NCBI GenBank assembly: GCA_902778175.1
Contig: CACYWT010000033.1
Location: forward strand, 1-32,375
Source: an uncultured Ruminococcus sp.
Lineage (GTDB): Bacteria > Bacillota > Clostridia > Oscillospirales > Acutalibacteraceae
Direction: 5' to 3'
DNA length: 32,375 bases
Shown: piece by piece, positions 1 to 7,400 of the stretch
Numbering within the stretch: the first letter of the stretch is position 1
How the letters are laid out: every line of letters starts with the position of its first letter
Program-made: the position numbers and the translations under genes
Notes under the pieces: model-generated
Database searches by the model: none
Seen by the model: the letters and a program-made list of their open reading frames with translations, nothing else
What the model was told of the DNA's origin: nothing

Positions 1-2
1 CA

Positions 3-620
3 GTCGATACCGGAGTGCAGGCAGAAACAACTCTTACTGTATTTGGAATGTACAGTATTGCGGCAAGCTGCCGCACAACAGGATCGGGAACCTCGATGAA
101 ATCATATATTGATCTTGTCGTAAGCTACGGGAACAACCAGCTTGGAACTGTAACTCTTACGACAAGAAGCGCAGGTGCGGCAGGTCAGACCGGAGCGCAG
201 AAATTAAGATTTATCGTTGCGGACAATAGTAATGCTCTGGTGCTGAGATTTACCGATCTGCCAAACTTCAATACAAGCTATATCAATCAGGATCTTCTTT
301 TTGAGAAGAGTAAAAAGATATTTGCTATAAATTCATATACCGGATCGCAGGCGGCAAGCAGAAACTATCTTTCGACCGACGGAACCGTCATATTTGCCGA
401 AACAGGCAATACAACGCTCATATATGACAGACTCGGATATGCTCTGACAGAGCCGGGAAAGATAGAGCTTATCGAAAGCAAGGTGTTCACCTCTTCGGGA
501 ATAAAATCCGAGGAAATAACAAGTCTTTATGACAGCAGCACTGTCGCAGTTGACGGGACATATCCTGTTAACGGGGTGAATTATTACGCGGTTGATGAAC
601 ATACGGTAATGGTAATATAA
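3..620 (+). CDS. C-terminal part of an unrecognised, probably extracellular protein (5' end outside window)
   Basis: The reading frame is open from the left edge (frame starts at base 3) to the TAA at 618-620, so only the last 206 codons are visible. A GTG at 15 could serve as a start, but no ribosome binding site precedes it and the frame continues upstream, so this is almost certainly a truncated gene. The product is rich in Ser, Thr, Gly, Asn and Val in short alternating stretches, as expected for beta-sheet domains of a surface or secreted protein. No membrane helix, sorting signal or catalytic motif is visible. I do not recognise the family. A mobile repeat sits directly on its stop codon: the TAA is part of the presumed TAAA target duplication. 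Confidence 0.7.
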   Translation, partial: VDTGVQAETTLTVFGMYSIAASCRTTGSGTSMKSYIDLVVSYGNNQLGTVTLTTRSAGAAGQTGAQKLRFIVADNSNALVLRFTDLPNFNTSYINQDLLFEKSKKIFAINSYTGSQAASRNYLSTDGTVIFAETGNTTLIYDRLGYALTEPGKIELIESKVFTSSGIKSEEITSLYDSSTVAVDGTYPVNGVNYYAVDEHTVMVI

Positions 621-621
621 A

Positions 622-812
622 GGCAACACCGCTGGGAGAACGCCTTACGGCTTAGCACCGCATATGCTGCGCCCGAAGGAAGTGCCCTTGGGGTACTCTT
701 TTTCCGTCATTCTGCACAAAACTCGCTTGATAAGGTTAACTACGCTCGTTTTGCACATTCTGACGAAAAAATTGACGGCGCATCTGCGGCACTATCTTTG
801 TGCGGTATTGCC
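622..812. repeat. Miniature inverted-repeat element, copy A (191 bp)
   Basis: The ends are imperfect inverted repeats (GGCAACACCGC at the left, GCGGTATTGCC at the right), flanked on both sides by TAAA (618-621 and 813-816), which looks like a 4-bp target duplication. The right half, read in reverse complement, matches copy B (13513-13620) over roughly 85 bp with few differences. The interior holds a second inverted repeat (about 701-724 with 749-772) and a terminator-like hairpin at 681-703 (AGTGCCC, loop TTG, GGGTACT, then CTTTTT). No transposase is encoded, so any movement would need an enzyme supplied elsewhere. Confidence 0.8.
681..703 (+). terminator. Terminator-like hairpin inside repeat copy A
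   Basis: AGTGCCC and GGGTACT pair around a TTG loop (one G-T pair) and are followed by CTTTTT. It lies about 60 bp past the stop codon of the first gene and could end its transcript, so the inserted element may supply the terminator for that gene. Confidence 0.45.
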
Positions 813-878
813 TAAACCTGCGAATAACCTCCAAACAAAAATTTTTATTAATTTTTTTGTTATTTTTAATATAAACCC

Positions 879-907
879 TTGTATTTTTTTGTAAAATGCA
901 TTAGAAT
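879..907 (+). promoter_or_regulatory. Sigma-A type promoter of gapA
   Basis: TTGTAT (879-884) and TAGAAT (902-907) are separated by 17 bp, in an AT-rich stretch just ahead of the gapA ribosome binding site (AGGAGG, 925-930). The short leader suggests no attenuator. Confidence 0.65.
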
Positions 908-938
908 AGTATTAGTAAATTATTAGGAGGTAATTCCC

Positions 939-1973
939 ATGGTTAAAGTTGCTATTAATGGTTTCGGCCGTATCGGTCGTCTTGCGTTCAGACAGATGTT
1001 TGGTGCAGAAGGTTATGATGTTGTTGCTATCAACGACCTCACAAAGCCTTCAATGCTCGCTCACCTTCTCAAGTATGATACAGCTCAGAAGGGCTACTGC
1101 GGCATCATCGGTGAGAATCTTCACACCGTAAGCGCAGATGACGAGGCTAACACGATCACAGTTGACGGCAAGACCCTTCAGATCTATGCTAAGGCTAATG
1201 CTGCTGAGCTTCCCTGGGGCGAGCTCGGTGTAGATGTTGTTCTCGAGTGCACAGGCTTCTACTGCTCAAAGGAGAAGTCAATGGCTCACATCAACGCAGG
1301 CGCTAAGAAGGTTGTTATTTCTGCTCCCGCAGGCAACGACCTCAAGACAATCGTTTACAGCGTAAACGAGGGTACTCTTACAGCTGATGATCAGATCATC
1401 TCTGCTGCTTCCTGCACAACAAACTGCCTCGCTCCTATGGCTAAGGCTCTTAACGATTATGCTCCGATCCAGAGCGGTATCATGAGCACGATCCACGCTT
1501 ACACAGGCGATCAGATGATCCTTGACGGTCCTCACAGAAAGGGCGACCTCAGAAGAGCAAGAGCAGGCGCTGCTAACATCGTTCCTAACTCAACAGGTGC
1601 TGCAAAGGCTATCGGTCTTGTAATTCCTGAGCTGAACGGTAAGCTCATCGGTTCTGCACAGCGTGTACCGGTTCCGACAGGTTCCACAACTATCCTTACA
1701 GCTGTTGTTAAGGGCGCTGACGTTACCAAGGAAGGCATCAATGCTGCTATGAAGGCTGCTGCTTCTGAGTCCTTCGGCTACAACGAGGATCCGATCGTTT
1801 CTTCTGACGTTATCGGCATGAGATTCGGTTCTCTCTTCGATGCTACACAGACAATGGTTAGCAAGATCGCTGACGACCTCTATGAGGTTCAGGTTGTTTC
1901 ATGGTATGACAACGAGAACAGCTACACAAGCCAGATGGTAAGAACTATCAAGTACTTCGCTGAGCTTGCATAA
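939..1973 (+). CDS. gapA: Type I glyceraldehyde-3-phosphate dehydrogenase
   Basis: Catalyses the NAD-dependent oxidation and phosphorylation of glyceraldehyde 3-phosphate to 1,3-bisphosphoglycerate in glycolysis, in the cytoplasm. The 344-residue length is normal. The Rossmann motif NGFGRIGR is at residues 7-14, and Asp33 in the second strand fits NAD rather than NADP. The catalytic Cys159 lies in ASCTTNC, and His186 in IHAYTGDQ. The ATG at 939 follows AGGAGG by 8 bases. The gene stands alone between its own promoter and a strong terminator. Codon use is noticeably biased (AAG, GCT, CTC, TTC and AAC preferred) compared with the neighbours, as expected for one of the most highly expressed genes of a fermenting cell. 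Confidence 0.97.
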   Translation: MVKVAINGFGRIGRLAFRQMFGAEGYDVVAINDLTKPSMLAHLLKYDTAQKGYCGIIGENLHTVSADDEANTITVDGKTLQIYAKANAAELPWGELGVDVVLECTGFYCSKEKSMAHINAGAKKVVISAPAGNDLKTIVYSVNEGTLTADDQIISAASCTTNCLAPMAKALNDYAPIQSGIMSTIHAYTGDQMILDGPHRKGDLRRARAGAANIVPNSTGAAKAIGLVIPELNGKLIGSAQRVPVPTGSTTILTAVVKGADVTKEGINAAMKAAASESFGYNEDPIVSSDVIGMRFGSLFDATQTMVSKIADDLYEVQVVSWYDNENSYTSQMVRTIKYFAELA

Positions 1974-1994
1974 TCAATAATTGATAATTGATTT

Positions 1995-2027
1995 ATCCCG
2001 GTGCAGAAATGTACCGGGATTTTTTTC
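1995..2027 (+). terminator. Rho-independent terminator of gapA
   Basis: ATCCCGGT and ACCGGGAT form an 8-bp perfect stem with a 10-base loop, followed by a run of T. It starts about 20 bp after the gapA stop. Confidence 0.9.
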
Positions 2028-2044
2028 TGATATCGTCACAGGCG

Positions 2045-2086
2045 CAAAAAAATACCGCAGAAAGTTTCGCTGCCTTCTGCGGTATT
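2045..2086 (-). terminator. Rho-independent terminator of the minus-strand lipoprotein gene
   Basis: On the minus strand AATACCGCAGAAGG pairs with CTTTCTGCGGTATT (one mispair near the loop) and is followed by TTTTTTTG. It lies about 12 bp beyond the stop of the gene at 2099-2635. Confidence 0.85.
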
Positions 2087-2098
2087 ATTATTTATGTA

Positions 2099-2635
2099 TT
2101 ATTTGTAATATTCATTTACAGCCTTGATGAAATCCTTCTTGCGCTGCTCGGCTGTATCCTTGTTTCCGCCGAGAGTATAGGAAACGAGATATTTTCCGTT
2201 GTCGGAGAGAGAAGCTTCGATCGCAACATCTCCTGCGATCCCGTCCTCACCGAATACATAATACTTACCGTCCTTTTTGACTTCGCCGGTAACACGCTTG
2301 CCTTCGTCATTCATTTTTTCGGTATCGTATTCATACAGCTCGACATATGCCGGAACATCATCTACGGCGAAAACATATCTGTCGCCGTCCTTTGCGCCGA
2401 TAACACCGTACATCATTTCTGTCGGTTTGCAGTCGGACGGAATATATCCGAGTGCGGTCAGATATTTTTCAAGACCATCGAGATTATTATCGTAATCGCT
2501 TGCCTTTACGGTTTTGGGATCAGGCGCGCTTTCAGTCGTAACTCCGGGAAGAGATTGACCGCCTACTTTCATACAACCGCAAAGACATACGGCTGCCGCT
2601 ATTATTGATATTACAGTTAGTATAATTTTCTTCAT
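2099..2635 (-). CDS. Small lipoprotein of unknown function
   Basis: The 178-residue product begins with a lipoprotein signal peptide: MKK, a hydrophobic stretch, then a lipobox ending LCGC with the lipidated Cys at residue 21. The mature part is hydrophilic and acidic with many Tyr, Asp and Gly residues. Its middle third has alternating beta-like segments (VFAVDD, YVELYEYD), and a basic helix ends the protein. I do not recognise the family. The start ATG follows AAGGAGG at good spacing. It has its own promoter (2705-2733), a stem-loop in the leader and a terminator, so it is a single-gene unit downstream of the membrane protein at 2743-3921. It probably sits on the outer face of the membrane. 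Its role is unknown. Confidence 0.8.
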   Translation of the reverse strand: MKKIILTVISIIAAAVCLCGCMKVGGQSLPGVTTESAPDPKTVKASDYDNNLDGLEKYLTALGYIPSDCKPTEMMYGVIGAKDGDRYVFAVDDVPAYVELYEYDTEKMNDEGKRVTGEVKKDGKYYVFGEDGIAGDVAIEASLSDNGKYLVSYTLGGNKDTAEQRKKDFIKAVNEYYK

Positions 2636-2661
2636 AATATCCTCCTTGTAAATAATATATC

Positions 2662-2687
2662 ACGGGGACGGTTTATTATTGCCCCGT
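2662..2687 (-). other. Stem-loop in the leader of the lipoprotein gene
   Basis: ACGGGG and CCCCGT pair across 14 bases within the transcribed leader, about 27 bp upstream of the start codon and just upstream of the ribosome binding site. It has no T run on the minus strand, so it is not a terminator. It may protect or regulate the mRNA, which is an inference. Confidence 0.4.
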
Positions 2688-2704
2688 TGACCGTAACAAT
2701 AGTT

Positions 2705-2733
2705 ATTATAACCTATCCTGCCTTTAAGTTCAA
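2705..2733 (-). promoter_or_regulatory. Promoter of the lipoprotein gene at 2099-2635
   Basis: On the minus strand TTGAAC and TATAAT are separated by 17 bp. The -35 box starts about 10 bp after the stop of the upstream membrane-protein gene. Confidence 0.7.
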
Positions 2734-2742
2734 GTGTTTGGC

Positions 2743-3921
2743 TTAAAATCCTGTCGGACGGTTGTAAGGTTGATTATAATTCTGCTGAACCTGTCCGGGC
2801 TGAACGGTATCGTATACGGGCTGTACGGGACGGGGAGCGGGATCAAAGCTCTGCTGCGTCTGTACAGTCTGCGGTATGGGGTTGTTGTAATTCTGCTGAA
2901 CCTGTCCGGGCTGAACGGTTTCGTATTCCGGCTGTACGGACTGAGGAGGAATATCATTTTCGGGCTGCGCAGGCTGAGCTGACATATTCTGTCCCGGCTG
3001 TACGGGGGAGGTATAGAAGTTTCCGTAGAAAGATGCGGCGCGGCTGTCGCCGTTCATATACATATTGATACCGCTCATGCGCAGAGAATTAACTGCGCCT
3101 TTCACAGCTTTGACATAATCTCCGGCAAAGCCTGCTATTCCGATCAGCGCTGCCGATGATGCTATGAAAAACACATGGAACATGACCGAGGCTACTGTAT
3201 TGTTTTTGATTATTTCTCCGGGATTTGTGACGGAAGAGGAGGTATAGAACAATCCTCCGGAAAAGCCGTTTATATCGTATGTAACAAGCAGGACAATATT
3301 CATCAGCGCGATCAGAAAGCCCATTATCCTGAAAAATCGTGCGCCGTAAGCCGAAACGGTAATTCCGCGGAGAGTTTTTCCTGCCGATGTAAAGAAAACA
3401 AAGCCTGAGATCGTCCAAAGGGAAAGCAATACCAAAGGCAGGGCGTACATGAAAAGAAGTCCGTAGAAATCTTTGTTGTAGGAGGAGGATTCCACAAGAC
3501 CGGAAAGCTTGGTTATCACTGAAAACAATCCGGTCAGGCAATAAAAAAGGAAAAGACCGCAGAACACTCTTGCCGAGGTCATAACTGTATGGCGCAGAGT
3601 TATCGGTTTAGAGCGGTTTGTTGACGAAAGATAATTAACAGAGCCGATAGCGGCAGGGATAAGGGCGGCGAAGGGCAAAAACATTTTCATTCCGAATTCC
3701 GCCATTAACAGGGATTTTGAATCTATATCGAACTGAGAATCTGCAAATTCGGAATTATTATAATTAAAGCAGAACAACATTCCGAAAAGCAAAGATGTCA
3801 TCATAACAGCGCAGCACAGTGCGACGGCGGCGATTCTGTTTCTGCGGACGGTTTTCCCGACAAAAGCCGCATTATCCGCCATAGGATTCATGACAGGCAT
3901 AAACATAAACGGTTGATTCAA
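2743..3921 (-). CDS. Polytopic membrane protein with a Gln/Pro-rich cytoplasmic or exposed tail
   Basis: About 392 residues. A short hydrophilic start is followed by about six hydrophobic segments (roughly residues 30-54, 80-100, 112-136, 150-175, 195-218 and 245-268), then a tail of about 85 residues rich in Gln, Pro, Tyr and Asn. The tail carries two copies of VQPxYxTVQPGQVQQNYN, encoded by an exact 32-bp repeat. A GTG at 3933 is possible, but it lies inside the ribosome binding site AAGGTGG. The TTG at 3921 sits 8 bases after that site and is the better start. Family not recognised. Such tails are common on clostridial membrane proteins of unknown role. It has its own promoter at 3979-4007. 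Confidence 0.75.
   Translation of the reverse strand: MNQPFMFMPVMNPMADNAAFVGKTVRRNRIAAVALCCAVMMTSLLFGMLFCFNYNNSEFADSQFDIDSKSLLMAEFGMKMFLPFAALIPAAIGSVNYLSSTNRSKPITLRHTVMTSARVFCGLFLFYCLTGLFSVITKLSGLVESSSYNKDFYGLLFMYALPLVLLSLWTISGFVFFTSAGKTLRGITVSAYGARFFRIMGFLIALMNIVLLVTYDINGFSGGLFYTSSSVTNPGEIIKNNTVASVMFHVFFIASSAALIGIAGFAGDYVKAVKGAVNSLRMSGINMYMNGDSRAASFYGNFYTSPVQPGQNMSAQPAQPENDIPPQSVQPEYETVQPGQVQQNYNNPIPQTVQTQQSFDPAPRPVQPVYDTVQPGQVQQNYNQPYNRPTGF
2777..2808. repeat. Direct repeat, copy 1, within the membrane-protein tail
   Basis: 32 bp identical to 2888-2919, 111 bp apart (37 codons, in frame). It encodes the repeated Gln/Pro tail unit and suggests expansion by slippage or recombination. Confidence 0.85.
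2888..2919. repeat. Direct repeat, copy 2, within the membrane-protein tail
   Basis: 32 bp identical to 2777-2808. See that entry. Confidence 0.85.
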
Positions 3922-3978
3922 ATTATTTTCCACCTTCCGTATGTCTGCTTACAAAAGCCGACAATCATTTCTTCTTAT

Positions 3979-4007
3979 ATTATATACAATTCTTTATTTT
4001 TCGTCAA
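3979..4007 (-). promoter_or_regulatory. Promoter of the membrane-protein gene at 2743-3921
   Basis: On the minus strand TTGACG and TATAAT are 17 bp apart. This gives a leader of about 50 bases before the AAGGTGG site. Confidence 0.75.
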
Positions 4008-4024
4008 CTCCGGCGCAGTGCCCT

Positions 4025-4044
4025 TTTCTGCCTTGCGGCAGAAA
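4025..4044. other. Short perfect hairpin in the intergenic region
   Basis: TTTCTGCC and GGCAGAAA pair around TTGC. It lies upstream of the divergent promoter and has no clear function. Confidence 0.5.
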
Positions 4045-4070
4045 GATTGATCCGTGGAGGAACTAAACAA

Positions 4071-4099
4071 GGGGACGCCCTCTTTCCCAGGGCGTCCCC
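4071..4099. other. Strong GC-rich hairpin
   Basis: GGGGACGCCCT and AGGGCGTCCCC form an 11-bp perfect stem with a 7-base loop. It immediately precedes a bidirectional terminator hairpin. There is little T after it on either strand, so on its own it is a stable stem rather than a classical terminator. Confidence 0.6.
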
Positions 4100-4103
4100 T
4101 CTT

Positions 4104-4130
4104 AAAAAAAGCCCCACTGGGGCTTTTTTT
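4104..4130. terminator. Bidirectional terminator-like hairpin
   Basis: GCCCC and GGGGC around a short loop are flanked by seven A on the left and seven T on the right, so it can act in both directions. On the plus strand it would stop transcription entering from the left. No plus-strand gene ends here. Confidence 0.65.
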
Positions 4131-4380
4131 AATTCACCCCTTGCGGAGGTTGCGGAGGGATTCTCACGCAAGAGTGTTTCGCCGACTGCGGTCGGCGACC
4201 AAAGGCTCTGCCTTTGGAAACTGCCGCCTTTGAAAAGGCGGGCGAAACTTTGCCGTTCTGTTTCCCACGAGTTTCTTCCCGGCGCGAGTTACGAAGCTTC
4301 CCTATGTGCCCAGAGCGGAGCCGGAGGCGCAGCGACCAACGCGAATTGCCCAGTGCGGGCACGCACGCCGCAGGGTAAAA
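4131..4380. repeat. Gene-free, repeat-rich block with nested hairpins
   Basis: No believable gene occurs here; the open frames run through repeats. Directly visible are GTTTCGCC (4176-4183) pairing with GGCGAAAC (4241-4248) and, between them, three hairpins: CGCCGAC/GTCGGCG (4180-4197), CCAAAGGC/GCCTTTGG (4199-4217) and CCGCCTTT/AAAGGCGG (4224-4241). The outer stem shares bases with the first hairpin, so the two folds partly exclude each other. The 3' part contains a 41-bp sequence repeated exactly at 32219-32259. The CCAAAGG hairpin has a relative at 25040-25056. It looks like a mosaic intergenic repeat. Function is unknown. Confidence 0.6.
4305..4345 (+). repeat. 41-bp dispersed repeat, copy 1
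   Basis: Identical over 41 bp to 32219-32259, in the same orientation. It starts TGTGCCCAGAGCGGAG and ends CAACGCGAA. It is GC-rich against its surroundings and lies in a gene-free stretch in both places. Confidence 0.85.
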
Positions 4381-4383
4381 AAT

Positions 4384-4413
4384 ATCGGACACGACAGAAA
4401 CGTCATGCCCGAT
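4384..4413 (-). terminator. Terminator of the malQ-glgP fusion gene
   Basis: A 12-position stem with two mispairs (ATCGGGCATGAC with GTCGTGTCCGAT on the minus strand), followed on the minus strand by ATTTTTT. A run of eight T on the other side lets it work from the plus direction too. It starts about 20 bp after the glgP stop. Confidence 0.75.
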
Positions 4414-4433
4414 TTTTTTTTAATTTGTTATGA

Positions 4434-7400
4434 TTATTTGGACTTAACCTTCCAAAGCTCATTAGCGTATTCAAGAATTGTACGGTCAGAGGAGAACTTG
4501 CCGCAGTTAGCGGTGTTCATAAGACACTTGTAACCAAATGCTCTCTTATCCTTGTAATCGTTGTTTACGCGGATCTTTGTTTCGATGTATTCGGGAAGAT
4601 CTCTGAGAATGAAGTAATGGTCAGCCTTGTGCCAGCTTGTTCCCTTGAGGAGAGAATCATGCAGCTCTGCAAATGATCCTTCGCCGGTCTTTCCGCCGTC
4701 TGAGAAACGTCCGTCGATAAGTGTGTCGATGACTTTCTTCATTTCCTCGTTCTCGTCATAGAGCTTCTTGGGATCATAGCTGTTCTTCAGCTCGTTGATC
4801 TCTTCAACTCTTGCGCCGAAGATGTATTCGTTCTCTTCGCCTGCGCACTCTGCGATCTCAATGTTAGCGCCGTCATAGGTACCGATCGTTACAGCACCGT
4901 TAGCCATGAACTTCATGTTGGAAGTACCGGAAGCCTCTGTGCCGGCTGTGGAGATCTGCTCGTGAATGTCAGCAGCGGGAATGATCTTCTCTGCATAAGA
5001 TACATTGTAGTTGGATACGAATATTACCTTCATCTTGTTGTTGACTTCGGGATCGTTGTTTACAAGATTAGCGATCTCATTGATGTACTTGATGATAGCC
5101 TTTGCTCTTGCATAACCCGGAGCAGCCTTTGCGCCGAAGATGAATGCGGTCGGGGTGAAGTTCGGGAGCTTGCCTTCCTTCAGACGGAAGTAGATAGCCA
5201 TGATAGAGAATGCGTTCATGAGCTGTCTCTTATACTCGTGCAGACGCTTTACCTGGATATCATAGAAGAAGTCAGGATCGATCCAGATGCCTTCGTGCTT
5301 CTGAATGAACTCGGAAAGCTCTTTCTTCTTCTGATACTTGATACCGCTGAATTTGTCGATATTCTCCTGTGTGAGATGCTTTTCAAGCTTCTTGAGCTCG
5401 TCAAGGTTGCGCAGCCACTTGTTGCCGATAAGATCAGTGATGAACTCGGAAAGCTCGGGGTTGCAAAGACCAAGCCAGCGACGCTGTGTAACGCCGTTTG
5501 TCTTGTTCTGGAAACGCTCCGGATAGAGTGCATACCACTCTTTGAGTGTTTCGTCCTTGAGGATCTGTGTATGGATAGCAGCAACGCCGTTTACATATGT
5601 AGAAATGTAAGTAGCCATTCTTGCCATATGTACGCGATGACCGTCTACGATCTGCATATTCTCAATATCAGCCTTGGAAACCTTCTTTTCCTTCAGCTCA
5701 GCCATAAGCTTGTCGTTGATCTTTACGATGATCTCGTAAACATCAGGAATTACGCTCTTCATGAGCTTGATATCCCACTTCTCAAGAGCCTCCTGCATTA
5801 CGGTGTGGTTGGTGTAGGAGAAGGTCTTGCGCGCAACGTCAAGAGCCCAGTCAAAGTCGCAGCCGTCGTTTGTAAGAAGTCTTACGAACTCAGGGATAGA
5901 AATTGTCGGGTGTGTATCGTTAAGCTGGATCGCAGTCTCATCAGCAAAGTGTGAGAGATCTGTGCCGTATTTAGCCTTATATTTCTTGAGTATATCCTGA
6001 AGTGATGCTGAGGAGAAGAAGTACTGCTGTTTAAGTCTGAGTACCTTTCCTTCATAGCTGTTGTCGTTCGGATAAAGAACCTTGGAGATGTTTTCTGCAT
6101 CGTTCTTTTCCTTGACAGCCTCGTCATATTTGCAGTCATTGAATTCAAGGAAGTTGAAATCGCTGATAGCCTCAGCCTCCCACAGACGGAGAGTGTTGAT
6201 ATTCTTTGTGCCGTAGCCGATGATAGCCATATCATAGGGAACAGCCTTTACTGTCTGGTCAGCGAAGTTTACAGTTACGATATCCTCGTTTCTTCTGATG
6301 CACCACGGATCACCGAAACGCTGCCAGTCGTCAGCAACCTCTACCTGGAAGCCGTCAACTATCTCCTGCTTGAACAGACCGTACTTATAGCGGATGCCGT
6401 AGCCGTCGAGCGGTACGTCATGTGTAGCGGCACTGTCAAGGAAACAGGCAGCAAGTCTGCCGAGACCGCCGTTACCGAGAGCAGCGTCGTCAATCTCTTC
6501 AAATACGTTGATGTCAATGCCCTTGTCAGCAAGAAGCTTCTTTGTCTGCTCAAGTATGCCCATAGCATACAGGTTGTTGTACATCATACGACCCATAAGG
6601 AATTCAGCGGAAAGATAATATGCTCTTCTGCCGCTTGCATGATTTCTCTTGCTTTCTGCCCATCTTTCTGAAATGTCGCCCATCATAGCCTTGCCGAGTG
6701 CTTCGTGGAGCTCTGCGGGTGAAAGCTCGTTAAGCTCCTTGCAATACTCGTTCTTTGCTGTAAGCACGAGGTTGTCGATAATGGCATTCTTCTTCATCTT
6801 TTTGTCATCCTCCAGCCTTCTGTAATTTTTTGACAAATTATAGAGTTTCTTAGCAATTTTAGGAGTTGCTGCTCCTTTTTTCATTCTCCAGGTCCAGTTG
6901 CCGCCGAGTGTTGACGGTGTATTGATCCTTGCCTCGCCGCCGAGACCGAGGATATCCTGCATCTGAACTATGGCATAATCACTGACGCTCGCATAAGCGG
7001 TGCGAATGAAGCCCCAGTTGTAGCCTTCGGTCTTATCCAGTCTGCAATAATCAACGGCATAGTCGATATCCTTCTGCTTTGCACTTGACAGCCAGCCCAT
7101 AATGGTATCGTTGTCGTGAGTGCCGGTATAGCATACGCTGTTTGCCGTATAGTTATGAGGCAGATAATCGCTGTCCTCTTTTGAATCGAATGCAAACTCC
7201 AGTATTTTCATACCCGGATAGCCCGAATCTTTCAGCAGCTTCTTTACGCCCGGTGTCTGGAAGCCCAGATCCTCTGCGATGATCGGAATATCTCCGAGAC
7301 GCTGCTTCATTTTCTCAAAGAATCTCATCTTTGGGCCGTCGAGCCATTCTCCGACAACTGCATCCTTTGCTCCGTAGGGGATAGCATAGAACTGATCGAA

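Noticed and set aside
664-894. 76-codon plus-strand open frame
   Set aside because: It runs through repeat copy A and the gapA promoter, and has no ribosome site. The frame is a by-product of the repeat and likely to be mis-annotated as a protein in many genomes.
1988-2608. 206-codon plus-strand open frame
   Set aside because: Antisense to the clear lipoprotein gene at 2099-2635, which has a promoter, ribosome site, lipobox and terminator. The frame starts inside the gapA terminator.
4047-4433. 128-codon plus-strand open frame
   Set aside because: It crosses two terminator hairpins and the repeat block. Its composition reflects repeats, and there is no supporting homology.
4962-5954. 330-codon plus-strand open frame
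   Set aside because: Antisense shadow of the GlgP part of the fusion gene, whose catalytic motifs are on the minus strand.
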